A stretch of 50,316 nucleotides of DNA from an uncultured Rikenella sp. (GTDB taxonomy: Bacteria; Bacteroidota; Bacteroidia; Bacteroidales; Rikenellaceae), in assembly GCF_910579375.1 (NCBI RefSeq), contig NZ_CAJTUJ010000004.1, forward strand, positions 1-50,316, written 5' to 3'. The notes below the pieces were generated by a model. That model searched no databases and was not told where the DNA came from. It saw only the letters and a list, made by a program, of their open reading frames with translations. Shown here piece after piece: positions 6,958 to 15,600 of the stretch (its first letter is position 1; every line of letters begins with the position of its first letter). A program made the translations under genes and the position numbers.

Positions 6958-9930
6958 TCAGGCGGTTCGTACGTCTCCGGTGTCGATGTCGATATAGAGC
7001 GGTTTCCAGTTCCCGTTGACGCCGGATTTCGACTGGAGGCCGGAAAAAGTGACGAGCGTTTTGGGTGCTTTCAATTGAAGGAAAGCAAGTCCGTCCGCGC
7101 ATCCCATTTTACCCATATCCTCACCTCCCGGCAATTTGACAATGACGAAACGATCCGTCAGGATCGCCGTGGCGGAAACATATGGATTCCCGCTACCTTT
7201 GCAGACATAGAATCCGTTTTTAGTCATTCGGGAATAATCACCGTCGTATTCATCGTAAAACGCCATCGACGGGAGTTCGTTCCAATTGAACCCGGACAGT
7301 TCGAAGACTTCACGATCCCGGTAATCCACGGCACGTATCTGCTGTGTTTGATCGTCGATCTCGATCCGGGTACCGCTGTCCTTGGTGCGTAGTTTTCGGA
7401 CAATCAAATTCTCCACGTCGATGTACTCGACCTTGACGGTGCCGTTCAGGTTCACGATACCGTCCAAGGTCGTCTCGCCGATCAGTCGGATGCGGTTCGC
7501 CTCGATCTTCACCTCTTCGGCGCTTTGGTTGATGGCCGAGATGACGCCGTTCAACCCCACCTTCTGCTCGATGCCCTGCGCATTGACCGTAATTCGCGAC
7601 TCGGCCGCATCGATACGGCTGTTCAGGTCTGTAGAGAGATTGCTCACCGAGAGCGAGATGTCGGAGGCGGTCTGCGTCAGCTGCGAGACCTCCTGCGTAA
7701 CGCGTCCGTCGAGAGTTTCGATGCTCGACACGGCCGACTCGATCTGGCCGGCGGTGATTGAGAACTCGGTGGCGACGTCCTTGCCGTTTCTGAGAACGAA
7801 GTCGCCCTTGGCGCGGATGTTCTGCGTGTAGAGGCCGACCTCCTCCGGGGCGATGTCTGGGAAATCGTTGTCGACCACGTCGCCGATATACCCGATCTGC
7901 GCAGCGGTGTTGTAGGGACGCAAGGCGGTGTCGTTCACGCCCCGCAGAAAGACCATCTTACCGGCTTTCCCGTCCACGTAGACGGAGTTCTGCCGGGCGG
8001 GGTCGGTGTAGTTGCCTCGCCGGGCGAGCACCATGTGGCGTTGGGGCGGTGCGCCCTGCACGAGGCGGGCGGTGAAGCCCTCGCCGGGGCCGAAGACAGA
8101 GACCACGCGCAGGTAGGTGGCGGTGGGCAGCACGCCGTCGTGGCGGAAGTAGCCGACCAACAGGTCGTCCGTTCGGAAGGGAACGCGATCGTCGCCGTCG
8201 CAGCTCTTCTGCACGATATGGTACATGCCGGGGCCGATGGAGGTGACGAGCTGCACGTCGTGCTGCGTCCGCAGCGGCCGACCGAGGTTGTCGATGAGCC
8301 GGGCGGTGTCGCTCACCCGGTCGACGCTGATGCCGTCGGTGAAGTACTTGATATTCCCTTCGATCGACTGCCGGTTATAAATGAGCTCGGTGGTGGTGAT
8401 GCCGTCCCGCACGCCGAGCGCCCGGAACCAGAAGTCGCCCTCCGGAGTGCCGCCCCATGCGCTGCCGAGGACGCCGGGAACGTATTCGGGATGCTCGATC
8501 GGGCCGGTCAGCGACAGGTCGCGCCCCGTGATATCCTGCGCGGCGAAATCGAGATCGGCCCGCCCGCCGTGAGGGTGGTAGTCTTCGATGATATGGCCCC
8601 ACTCGTCGGCATTGCCGTAACGGTTGAAGCGTTCGGGATCGGGGAGGTTCGGCGGCTCGTGCGAGATGCGGGCGATACGGTTGGTACGATCGACGCGGAT
8701 CGGCTCCTTTCCGGTTACGACGTCTCCCCCGCCGCCCGTGCCGCCGCCGAGGGCCGAGGCGGGGATCACGCCCCACCGACCGGAATAGGCGTATTGGGCC
8801 GGGATCAGGACATCGCTATCCGGGTCGAGGATCGGGAACTCATTGAGCCGGGGCGTCAAAAAAAAAAGTTCCGCACCCGGCCCGACGATCTCCAGCTGTT
8901 CGGGTAGTTCGTCGCGGGCGATATTCAGATAGCGGGACTGGTGGGAGTAGGCGAAGGTGAACTCGTACCCGGCGGCCTCCCCGGCGGTCGCCTCGAGCTT
9001 GGGCTTGGAGACGTAGATGCGCTCCAGCGAGGAGGTGGCGAGGTGGTACCGGCGGCAGCTGCCGAAGAACTCCAGCACCCACTGCCGCGTCCGTTCGTCG
9101 GGCAGGTAGCCGGTGTACTTCGTCCATGCCTTGCCGTAGTCGATGCCGAACTCGAAGGTATCTCCGTCGAAGACGGCGTTCCGGCTCTCGGACTCGCCCA
9201 CCTCTTTCCGATCGCCGGTAAACCGGATGGTGTCGTAACCGCCGAGGCTGTTCTCGAAAACGAACCAGTCGGCGGTCTGTTCGTCCCCGGTCTCCCGCAG
9301 CACATACCGCTGCACGAAGCTCTGACGATCGCCCTCGGCGTTCTCCACCCACACGTCGAAGTAGGTAGGCTGCCGCTCGAACAGCCCCCGAACACGGCCG
9401 TAGTTCACATCGAGGCTGTATACCCGTCCGGCGGTCAGTTCTTGAAGGATGACGGTTTCCGGATCCGCCCCGGTTTCGTCGCCGGTCGGGGCGAAGTAGC
9501 CTTTGACCCGCACGGTACAATCGTTCAGGGCGACGTACCGCAGCCACTGGGGTTCGTGATACCCGACGTACCGGGTCTGAGGCTGCCAAGTCAGGAAGTT
9601 ACTCTTGAGAAAAAGCGGAGTATCGAGGCTCCCGGCGTTCACGCCGCCGGGCAGCACGCAGAAAGTACCGGCCTCTTCGCCGTCGATACGGTAGGTGTAG
9701 GTAGTCAGGGGAAGCCCCTCGGAGGGAATATCGTCTATGCTGGGGGCGTGTAGGTGGGCTTCGAAGAAGGCTCTTAACGGTATCACGACGCGACCGGAAG
9801 CGTCGGGTTCATACCGCTCCTCTAACAGCCCGTCGATGGCAAACGCGATCGCCCGGTCGCTCATCACGACGAGGTCGCCCAAATTCCCGGCGAAACTATA
9901 CTCCTGCGGCTGCTGTACGATATTGGACAT
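6958..9930 (-). CDS. Large tail-tip / central fibre protein
   Basis: 990 residues. The first 450 or so are globular and beta-rich. Around residues 450-470 a glycine-rich linker (GGGTGGGGD) precedes a region like phage central tail fibres. Residues about 730-830 contain the helical repeats typical of tail-tip fibres (QLTQTASDISLSVSNLSTDL, SRIDAAESRITVNAQGIEQK), followed by IRLIGETTLDGIVNLNGTV, a motif common in central tail-tip proteins. It would form the distal tail hub with the 606-residue neighbour. It starts at the ATG of MSNIVQQPQE. A plus-strand cargo gene sits between it and that neighbour. Confidence 0.75.
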   Translation of the reverse strand: MSNIVQQPQEYSFAGNLGDLVVMSDRAIAFAIDGLLEERYEPDASGRVVIPLRAFFEAHLHAPSIDDIPSEGLPLTTYTYRIDGEEAGTFCVLPGGVNAGSLDTPLFLKSNFLTWQPQTRYVGYHEPQWLRYVALNDCTVRVKGYFAPTGDETGADPETVILQELTAGRVYSLDVNYGRVRGLFERQPTYFDVWVENAEGDRQSFVQRYVLRETGDEQTADWFVFENSLGGYDTIRFTGDRKEVGESESRNAVFDGDTFEFGIDYGKAWTKYTGYLPDERTRQWVLEFFGSCRRYHLATSSLERIYVSKPKLEATAGEAAGYEFTFAYSHQSRYLNIARDELPEQLEIVGPGAELFFLTPRLNEFPILDPDSDVLIPAQYAYSGRWGVIPASALGGGTGGGGDVVTGKEPIRVDRTNRIARISHEPPNLPDPERFNRYGNADEWGHIIEDYHPHGGRADLDFAAQDITGRDLSLTGPIEHPEYVPGVLGSAWGGTPEGDFWFRALGVRDGITTTELIYNRQSIEGNIKYFTDGISVDRVSDTARLIDNLGRPLRTQHDVQLVTSIGPGMYHIVQKSCDGDDRVPFRTDDLLVGYFRHDGVLPTATYLRVVSVFGPGEGFTARLVQGAPPQRHMVLARRGNYTDPARQNSVYVDGKAGKMVFLRGVNDTALRPYNTAAQIGYIGDVVDNDFPDIAPEEVGLYTQNIRAKGDFVLRNGKDVATEFSITAGQIESAVSSIETLDGRVTQEVSQLTQTASDISLSVSNLSTDLNSRIDAAESRITVNAQGIEQKVGLNGVISAINQSAEEVKIEANRIRLIGETTLDGIVNLNGTVKVEYIDVENLIVRKLRTKDSGTRIEIDDQTQQIRAVDYRDREVFELSGFNWNELPSMAFYDEYDGDYSRMTKNGFYVCKGSGNPYVSATAILTDRFVIVKLPGGEDMGKMGCADGLAFLQLKAPKTLVTFSGLQSKSGVNGNWKPLYIDIDTGDVRTA

Positions 9931-10013
9931 CCCGATCTCTTACTTTTCAGCAAAAGTACCGGGATACACACGAGGCGAAAGGACAAAAAAGAAAGCCAAC
10001 GCTTTTCGTAGTT

Positions 10014-10045
10014 ATTGTCGGAAACTCAACGATTCACTATCATTG
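10014..10045 (+). promoter_or_regulatory. Candidate promoter of the plus-strand cargo gene
   Basis: ATTG at 10014-10017, 20-base spacer, TATCATTG at 10038-10045: one mismatch in each box against TTTG and TAnnTTTG. It would start transcription near 10052, about 12 bases before the ATG. Confidence 0.45.
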
Positions 10046-10063
10046 TGCTTTATCGACATCACT

Positions 10064-10513
10064 ATGGAAATCGTAAGTTTAGTCGTAGCCTTAGGCACAT
10101 TGGCATTCGCGTTGTACACGTACCTTAAACACGACAAGGAACTCAAGGCGCAACAGAAATTCATCAATAAGTATGAAATTGAGAGAATCAAGAAAGAGGT
10201 CGTGGTGCAGAAAAAAGCAGATGTGCGGGCTTATGTAACCAATATTCGAGGAGATTATAACCATACCGGGACTTTGGTCGTTAAGAATTACGGCAAAGCC
10301 GTTGCACGCAACGTCCAGTTGGTCAGTCATTCGTTTTTTCAAAGGAAGAATTACAGTATTCCACATATTGAAATTAAAGAACTTCTTCCCGAAATACAAC
10401 AGGAATACCAACTTCGTTGGGCTTTCGGTGACGGAGGAGAGATCCCGGTTCGCATAATGTGGTCGGACGAGTCAGGAAAAAACCGAACGAACGAATGCAC
10501 GGTGCAACTGTAA
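10064..10513 (+). CDS. Membrane-anchored cargo protein inserted against the late operon
   Basis: 149 residues, transcribed opposite to the surrounding tail genes. The N terminus MEIVSLVVALGTLAFALYTY is one membrane segment; a basic helix follows (residues about 22-48), then a beta-rich domain with TGTLVVKNYGKAVARNVQLV, resembling immunoglobulin-like folds of small membrane proteins. It fills the gap between two tail genes almost exactly (stop five bases before the next gene end) and is more AT-rich than they are. It has its own weak promoter. Opposite orientation, anchoring and separate expression suggest a lysogenic-conversion gene, possibly superinfection exclusion; that function is inference. 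Confidence 0.72.
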   Translation: MEIVSLVVALGTLAFALYTYLKHDKELKAQQKFINKYEIERIKKEVVVQKKADVRAYVTNIRGDYNHTGTLVVKNYGKAVARNVQLVSHSFFQRKNYSIPHIEIKELLPEIQQEYQLRWAFGDGGEIPVRIMWSDESGKNRTNECTVQL

Positions 10514-10517
10514 GTTT

Positions 10518-12338
10518 TCACACCTCCACGAACTCGACCTCGGCCGGTTCGATGGAGTTTTTCTTGAGGGAGACGTTCATGGAGCGGATAAAGAAGTGGC
10601 GGCCGTAGAGGGCGAACTTGTCCCGCAGGTCGAGCTCGTGCAGGTCGAGTGCCGTGAAGAGCACTTCTATCGTGACGACCATCCGGTCTTTGGCCAGCCA
10701 CTCCGCGAACCGTTTGTGGCGCGCCAGCAGCCCGTCCGGGCCGTGCCAGTAGAGCGACAGGTCGCCGTACCGCTCCCCGTTCGCCCCGTAGTTCGTCGCC
10801 GAGAGCGCCGGGAAGGTGTTCGGCGTGTAGCCCGGATTCATGCTCCACTGCTGGATCTCCGACTGCAATCCTTGATACAGACCGATGAGCAGTTCGTCTA
10901 ACCGTTCGCTGCCGATCGCCTCGATCTCCGGGCAAAGGATGTGGTGGTACCAGTTCTTGCCGATGTCGTCGTCGTTCAACCAATAGCGGTTCGCCACGCA
11001 CTGCACCCGCTTCGCGTTCACCGTCATGTCGTAACCGCTATCCGTCGACTCGGTCTCTTCCGCGTCGTCGTCGGCGGTCTCTTCGTCGGGCATGTCCTCC
11101 TGCTTGACGGCATAGTAGGCCCGGCTATCCTTGTCTAGGATGATGGTCTGCACCTGCCGGGGATTCCGCACCCGGACGGAAGTTACGATACCCGTTCCGT
11201 CCGAGAGGTAGCCCCGGCTGGCCATGTAGTGAATCCCCTCCAATATGTTATCCACTTCCTTGATTTCTCCCTCCGGTTGTTCGCCCTCCTCGCTGTCGGC
11301 GAAACCGGCCGTATAGCGCTGACCGACCTCGCGCGAGATGACGGGCGTCCCGATCAGCCGGTCGGGGCGGATATCCCGGACGACGTTCCGGTTCAGCACG
11401 TCGGCATTGCTCTCGATCGCGAAGTTGTCGCCGCGGACGTACATCGATGCGCAGGGGAGTTTGAGCATCTCCACGACGAAGTCGGCCGACCAGACGTCGG
11501 GCATGAAGTCCTGCAACCAGACGGCGTAGCCGTCATTTCCCCACGCGTCGGTATCCGGCGACCAGCACGGGAGGTTGTCGGTGATGTTGTACGACGGGTG
11601 CCATAAGGTTTGTAACGAGAGCTTCTTCCACTCGCCCTCCCGGAAGATGTTGTGCTCCAGCTTCCCGCCGAAAATCTTGTCGAAGATGTACCACACCTTG
11701 ACGGCCGGGAGAATTTTCAACAGGTAGAACCGCTGCTCGGCATTCTTCAGAAAGTGTTCGTAGCTGTGGTATTCCAAGTGCATCGGGTTGATCCAGCGGG
11801 CGCGGGTGTTCAGCAGGAAGTCCTCCGGGTTGTCGGGGTCGCGCTCCAACCACTCCACATCTTTGATCGCGACGGGTGCGGCGACAAAGGGAGCGTCCGG
11901 ATCTTTCATGTTCCGCCGGAGGATACCGTCCCAATCGGTCTGAGAGCTCGACACCGCGTATGCTCCGTTGTAGGCCAACGGTATCTTGTCCATCTCGACG
12001 TGGTAGAGCTTCCGGTTCAGGGCGGCGGGGAGGATGCTGCCGGCGAAATTCACGGTAATGACGTCGGAGATCTCCTCGATGGTTTGCACACCACTGGCGA
12101 TCTCAAGACCGGCGAAGAGAATCCGGGCGGGCCGCTCCCGGAAGCGGTCACCGGCGGCCGCCACGCGGTCGGGATTGCCGAACACCTGCCGGTTGCGCGG
12201 GGTCAGCGGCAGGTCATAGCTTAGCGAATAGGTGGCGGGAATCCGGTCGCTGGAGAAGAGCGGGTTCTCGAACACGAGGTCAATGCTGATGTCGTCGCTC
12301 AGGTCAATCGGACGGTCGTCTACGAATATCTGTAACAT
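10518..12338 (-). CDS. Distal tail / tail-hub protein
   Basis: 606 residues with no enzyme motif. The N terminus MLQIFVDDRPIDLSDDISID leads into a beta-rich domain (FSSDRIPATYSLSYDLPLTP) like the hub domains that follow tape measures. An acidic low-complexity stretch occurs near residue 420 (DMPDEETADDDAEETESTDS). The C terminus LKKNSIEPAEVEFVEV is similar to the last strands of phage hub domains. Position directly after the tape-measure remnant and before the 990-residue tail-tip protein supports a distal-tail or baseplate-hub role. Function is inferred from order. Confidence 0.65.
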   Translation of the reverse strand: MLQIFVDDRPIDLSDDISIDLVFENPLFSSDRIPATYSLSYDLPLTPRNRQVFGNPDRVAAAGDRFRERPARILFAGLEIASGVQTIEEISDVITVNFAGSILPAALNRKLYHVEMDKIPLAYNGAYAVSSSQTDWDGILRRNMKDPDAPFVAAPVAIKDVEWLERDPDNPEDFLLNTRARWINPMHLEYHSYEHFLKNAEQRFYLLKILPAVKVWYIFDKIFGGKLEHNIFREGEWKKLSLQTLWHPSYNITDNLPCWSPDTDAWGNDGYAVWLQDFMPDVWSADFVVEMLKLPCASMYVRGDNFAIESNADVLNRNVVRDIRPDRLIGTPVISREVGQRYTAGFADSEEGEQPEGEIKEVDNILEGIHYMASRGYLSDGTGIVTSVRVRNPRQVQTIILDKDSRAYYAVKQEDMPDEETADDDAEETESTDSGYDMTVNAKRVQCVANRYWLNDDDIGKNWYHHILCPEIEAIGSERLDELLIGLYQGLQSEIQQWSMNPGYTPNTFPALSATNYGANGERYGDLSLYWHGPDGLLARHKRFAEWLAKDRMVVTIEVLFTALDLHELDLRDKFALYGRHFFIRSMNVSLKKNSIEPAEVEFVEV

Positions 12339-12357
12339 AGTACTCTCTCGTTAAGGG

Positions 12358-12657
12358 TTACTTGGCCCGTCCGCCGATCCCGGCGCGGCGCTGTTGTTGT
12401 TCGATCTTCTTTTGTATGGTGAATATCCCATCGCGGCCGTAAGCGGAGATGAATACGGGAAGCGGCTTATCCAACTGCTTGCTGAACTTCCCGATGACTT
12501 CTTTGACTTCTCGTAGCAGTTCGGCGTCGTAGGCGTCGACAGGGGTACCGGGCGCATCGTTCCCGGAGGCTCTGTTGGCCGAGGAGTCCCCGCCGACGTA
12601 TCCGCCGCTCTCGCGCCCGGGGATCGCTCCGGCGGCCATCGCGGCGGAGAGGTTCAC
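12358..12657 (-). CDS. Detached C-terminal segment of the tape-measure protein
   Basis: 99 codons from a GTG that overlaps the tape-measure stop (GTGA). The product begins MNLSAAMAAGAIPGRESGGY, then has a helical segment (DAELLREVKEVIGKFSKQLD) and a basic end. The preceding gene ends FRPVNLSAP, so VNLSA is encoded twice because of a 17-bp tandem duplication. Removing one copy joins both frames exactly, giving a single protein of about 1545 residues. The GTG and overlap might still allow coupled translation of a separate chain. I read it as a gene fragment made by the duplication, though a genuine two-gene arrangement cannot be excluded. Confidence 0.6.
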   Translation of the reverse strand: MNLSAAMAAGAIPGRESGGYVGGDSSANRASGNDAPGTPVDAYDAELLREVKEVIGKFSKQLDKPLPVFISAYGRDGIFTIQKKIEQQQRRAGIGGRAK

Positions 12658-12677
12658 GGGGCGGAGAGGTTCACGGG
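12644..12677. repeat. 17-bp tandem duplication at the tape-measure stop
   Basis: GCGGAGAGGTTCACGGG occurs twice head to tail (12644-12660 and 12661-12677). The length is not a multiple of three, so the second copy shifts the frame and creates the TGA at 12654-12656. Confidence 0.92.
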
Positions 12678-15600
12678 GCGGAACGAGCCGCGCAGCCGGG
12701 CGGCCTCGATCAGGTTCACCATGCTGGCCACCTCCGGCACTCGCAACAGGTCGTTCGGCACGACGTACTCGGTACCGGCCTCGCCGGTCAGCACGGGTTG
12801 GCCTCCCGCAGTCTGAATGACGGTAGGCCGATGGACGAAGCCGCGCTTGCGGGGCGAGAACTCGGCGTCGAACCGCTTGCCGTCCTGCTCCCGGACGACG
12901 CCGATCGGCCCGCCCTCCTCTGCTCCGGGCAGCGGGGTGGCGAGGATCGCGGCGGTCTGGACGGCCCCCAATGCCGCTACGATTCCGGCCAAAATCTCAC
13001 CCATTGGAAACGGAACTTGCAAAGCCGCAGTAACAGCCACTGCCGTATTGATCAGGCTGTTGAAAACGGCCAGCGCCTTGTCGCGTTTGGCTTGCTTCCG
13101 CTCAATCTCCTCCCGCTTGGCCTCGGTCTCGTCGTCCAACCGCTGCACGGCTTCGTTGTAACGTTCTTGCGAGATAGTGCCGCTCTTCAGCTGCCGTTCG
13201 AGCAACTGCTTTTTCTTGTTCTGTGCCTTCTCGTAGTTCTTCAGCTCCCGCTGCTCCATTGCGGTCATCAGGTTGCTGACGTCGGAGAACGCCGAGCCGA
13301 TCGCGCCGGCGATGGCCAATATCTCCTCCATCCCGAACTTCCCGTCATCCAAATTCTTCTTGAACTCTTTCCACTTGTCCGGGGTCATCCCCAAAATGTC
13401 GACGTTGCTCCGCGGATCGTTCTTATCCTCCCCGCCGAGGGTCGGAGGAGGGGTCGCCCCCAATTCAGCCAGCTGTTTCTTCAGGTCGTCGATGATCTTC
13501 TGCAACCGTTCGATGTCTTCCTCCGTCGCGGCGACGCCGTTGGCCAACAGACCGGTTTCGCCGACCTCCTCGACAATGGCCTGATAGGTGGCGAGCATCT
13601 TTTCGAGGTCGGTTTTCAGGGCGGCTTGCTCCTCGGCGGCATACTGCCGCTTCAGCATCGAGTCGGCTTGTTTGTCCGTTCGCACACGCCGCAGCTCCTC
13701 CTCGCTGTACCATTTCCGGAGCAATGCTTTTTTCTTCTCGAAAGTATCCGCGGCGGCCAACTCATCGTTATGCGCCTGCTTTTCGGCTGTGGCCTTGCGC
13801 TGGATCGACTTTTGCTGCTTGCTCAGCTCTTTCGACAGCTCATCGACGTAGATCGAACTCAACTTCTCGTAGTGCGACCGTTTCAACTGGAGGTAGGCGG
13901 CCTGTTCGTTGGCGGTCATCTCCTCGAGCTCCCGACCGAACAGACCGAGATCCCGCAACTGCTTCTCGTAGGCGTCGTTCTCTTTGTCCTCGGCGCTGTC
14001 ACCCTGCGCGGCGATATCAAGTAGCTTCTTCTCCCGGTCGCGGGCGCTCTTCTGCTGCTGGTAACGCTTGTCGAGCAGCTGCTCTTCGAGTTTGGCGAGG
14101 TCGGCGCCTTTCTCTTTGTGGGCCGCGATCCGGTTTTCAAGGGTTTGGATCTCCAGCGCGAGCAGCCGGCGGCTGTACTCCTCCTCGGTGGCGATCTCGC
14201 CGCTCATCTGTTTCTCCCGGAGCTCGGCCTTAGCTTTCAGATAAGACTCGTCGGAAGAGATTGACCATTGTCTCCCTGTCTTATTCGTAGTCTTCTTGTT
14301 CTCATATAAATCGATCTCTTTCTGCTTGGCGGCGATCAGGGCCTGAATTCGGGCGATCTCTTTTCGGTTCGCCCCGTCGGTTCTATTCAGCTGGGCTTCT
14401 AACTCCTTTTTCTCATCCTTGAGGCGTTGCAGTACCCCGGCATAACTGTTCTCCGTTTTGATCTGCTGTTTCCGCAATTCAATCTGCCGTGCGATTTCTT
14501 TTTGTTCCGTTTCCGCAGATAAGCGTTGTTCGTCTGTAAGATCAGTTTTATTTTCCAACTCAGAATTAACAGCTTCCAATGCATCATTCAACTGTTCGAG
14601 AGTCATCGTTTCATAAGGATTCGCTTTTTTTGAAGCACCATTGACAAGAGCATCCAAAATAGTCAGTGCATTAGTTGCCTTTTGACTTTCTCGCACGATC
14701 TCTTGCAAGATTCCCCATAACTTTCGATACTCACCGGCTGCTTTCCCACGCCCGTTCGTTGCATTGATATACTCTTGTTCGCTATATCCCAATAGCTGCA
14801 TAGCCTCTCTGACGAATCCCACCTGATCGCCCGTTTCTTTTAGTTGGTGAATCAATTCGACAAACTGCTGAGACATCATAGCTTGCTGATCGGCCGTTCG
14901 CTCTCCTTTATCGAGATATTCTCCCATTAATCCCTGTAGCGCTTTCTTTTCCGAATCGAATAAGGCTTGTTGTATTCGTTGTTCCTCCTGCGCCCGGATC
15001 CGTACCTTGATGTTTTCTTCCATCTTCTGCGAGGCGTAGTCGAGCGCCGCGGCAACCTCCTCGTTGCTCATCTTCTCCGAAACGAGGTACGGCAGGTACT
15101 CTTTGTAGCGCTCGTTGATGAGCCGGATCGCCTCGGCCCGCGTCTTCGACCCTTGCGCACTCTCGGTTACAGCGCGTTTCAGGTCGTCGTGCGTGGCCCG
15201 CTCCTGCGACAGTTCCATCGCCAGCTGCGAACTGGCCTCGCTCGCCTTCTTGGTCGCTCCGGAAAAGGCAGCCATCGCTCCGACGGCCAGTCCGATCGCC
15301 ATCGCGATCCACCCGATCGGTCCGATCGAGGCGAAGAACGCTTTGGCAGCCACGCCCGCCGCCCGGAAGTTCCCCGCCAGCAGGAGTTTCGCCGCGGCCC
15401 ACGCTTTCGTCGCGGCGGGCATGCTGCGAATCTGCACGAGGTTACGCTTGGCGGCCATCGTATTGACATTCATCGCAGCAGTCTCAGAAACCAGCGAGAG
15501 GGTGGCACTTTTCGTCCCGGCGGTGAATAGACGTTTAGCAGCGTTATAGGCTTCGACGGCGGCCCGACCGGCCTTCAGGCTGACGAACCAGGCGGCAAAG

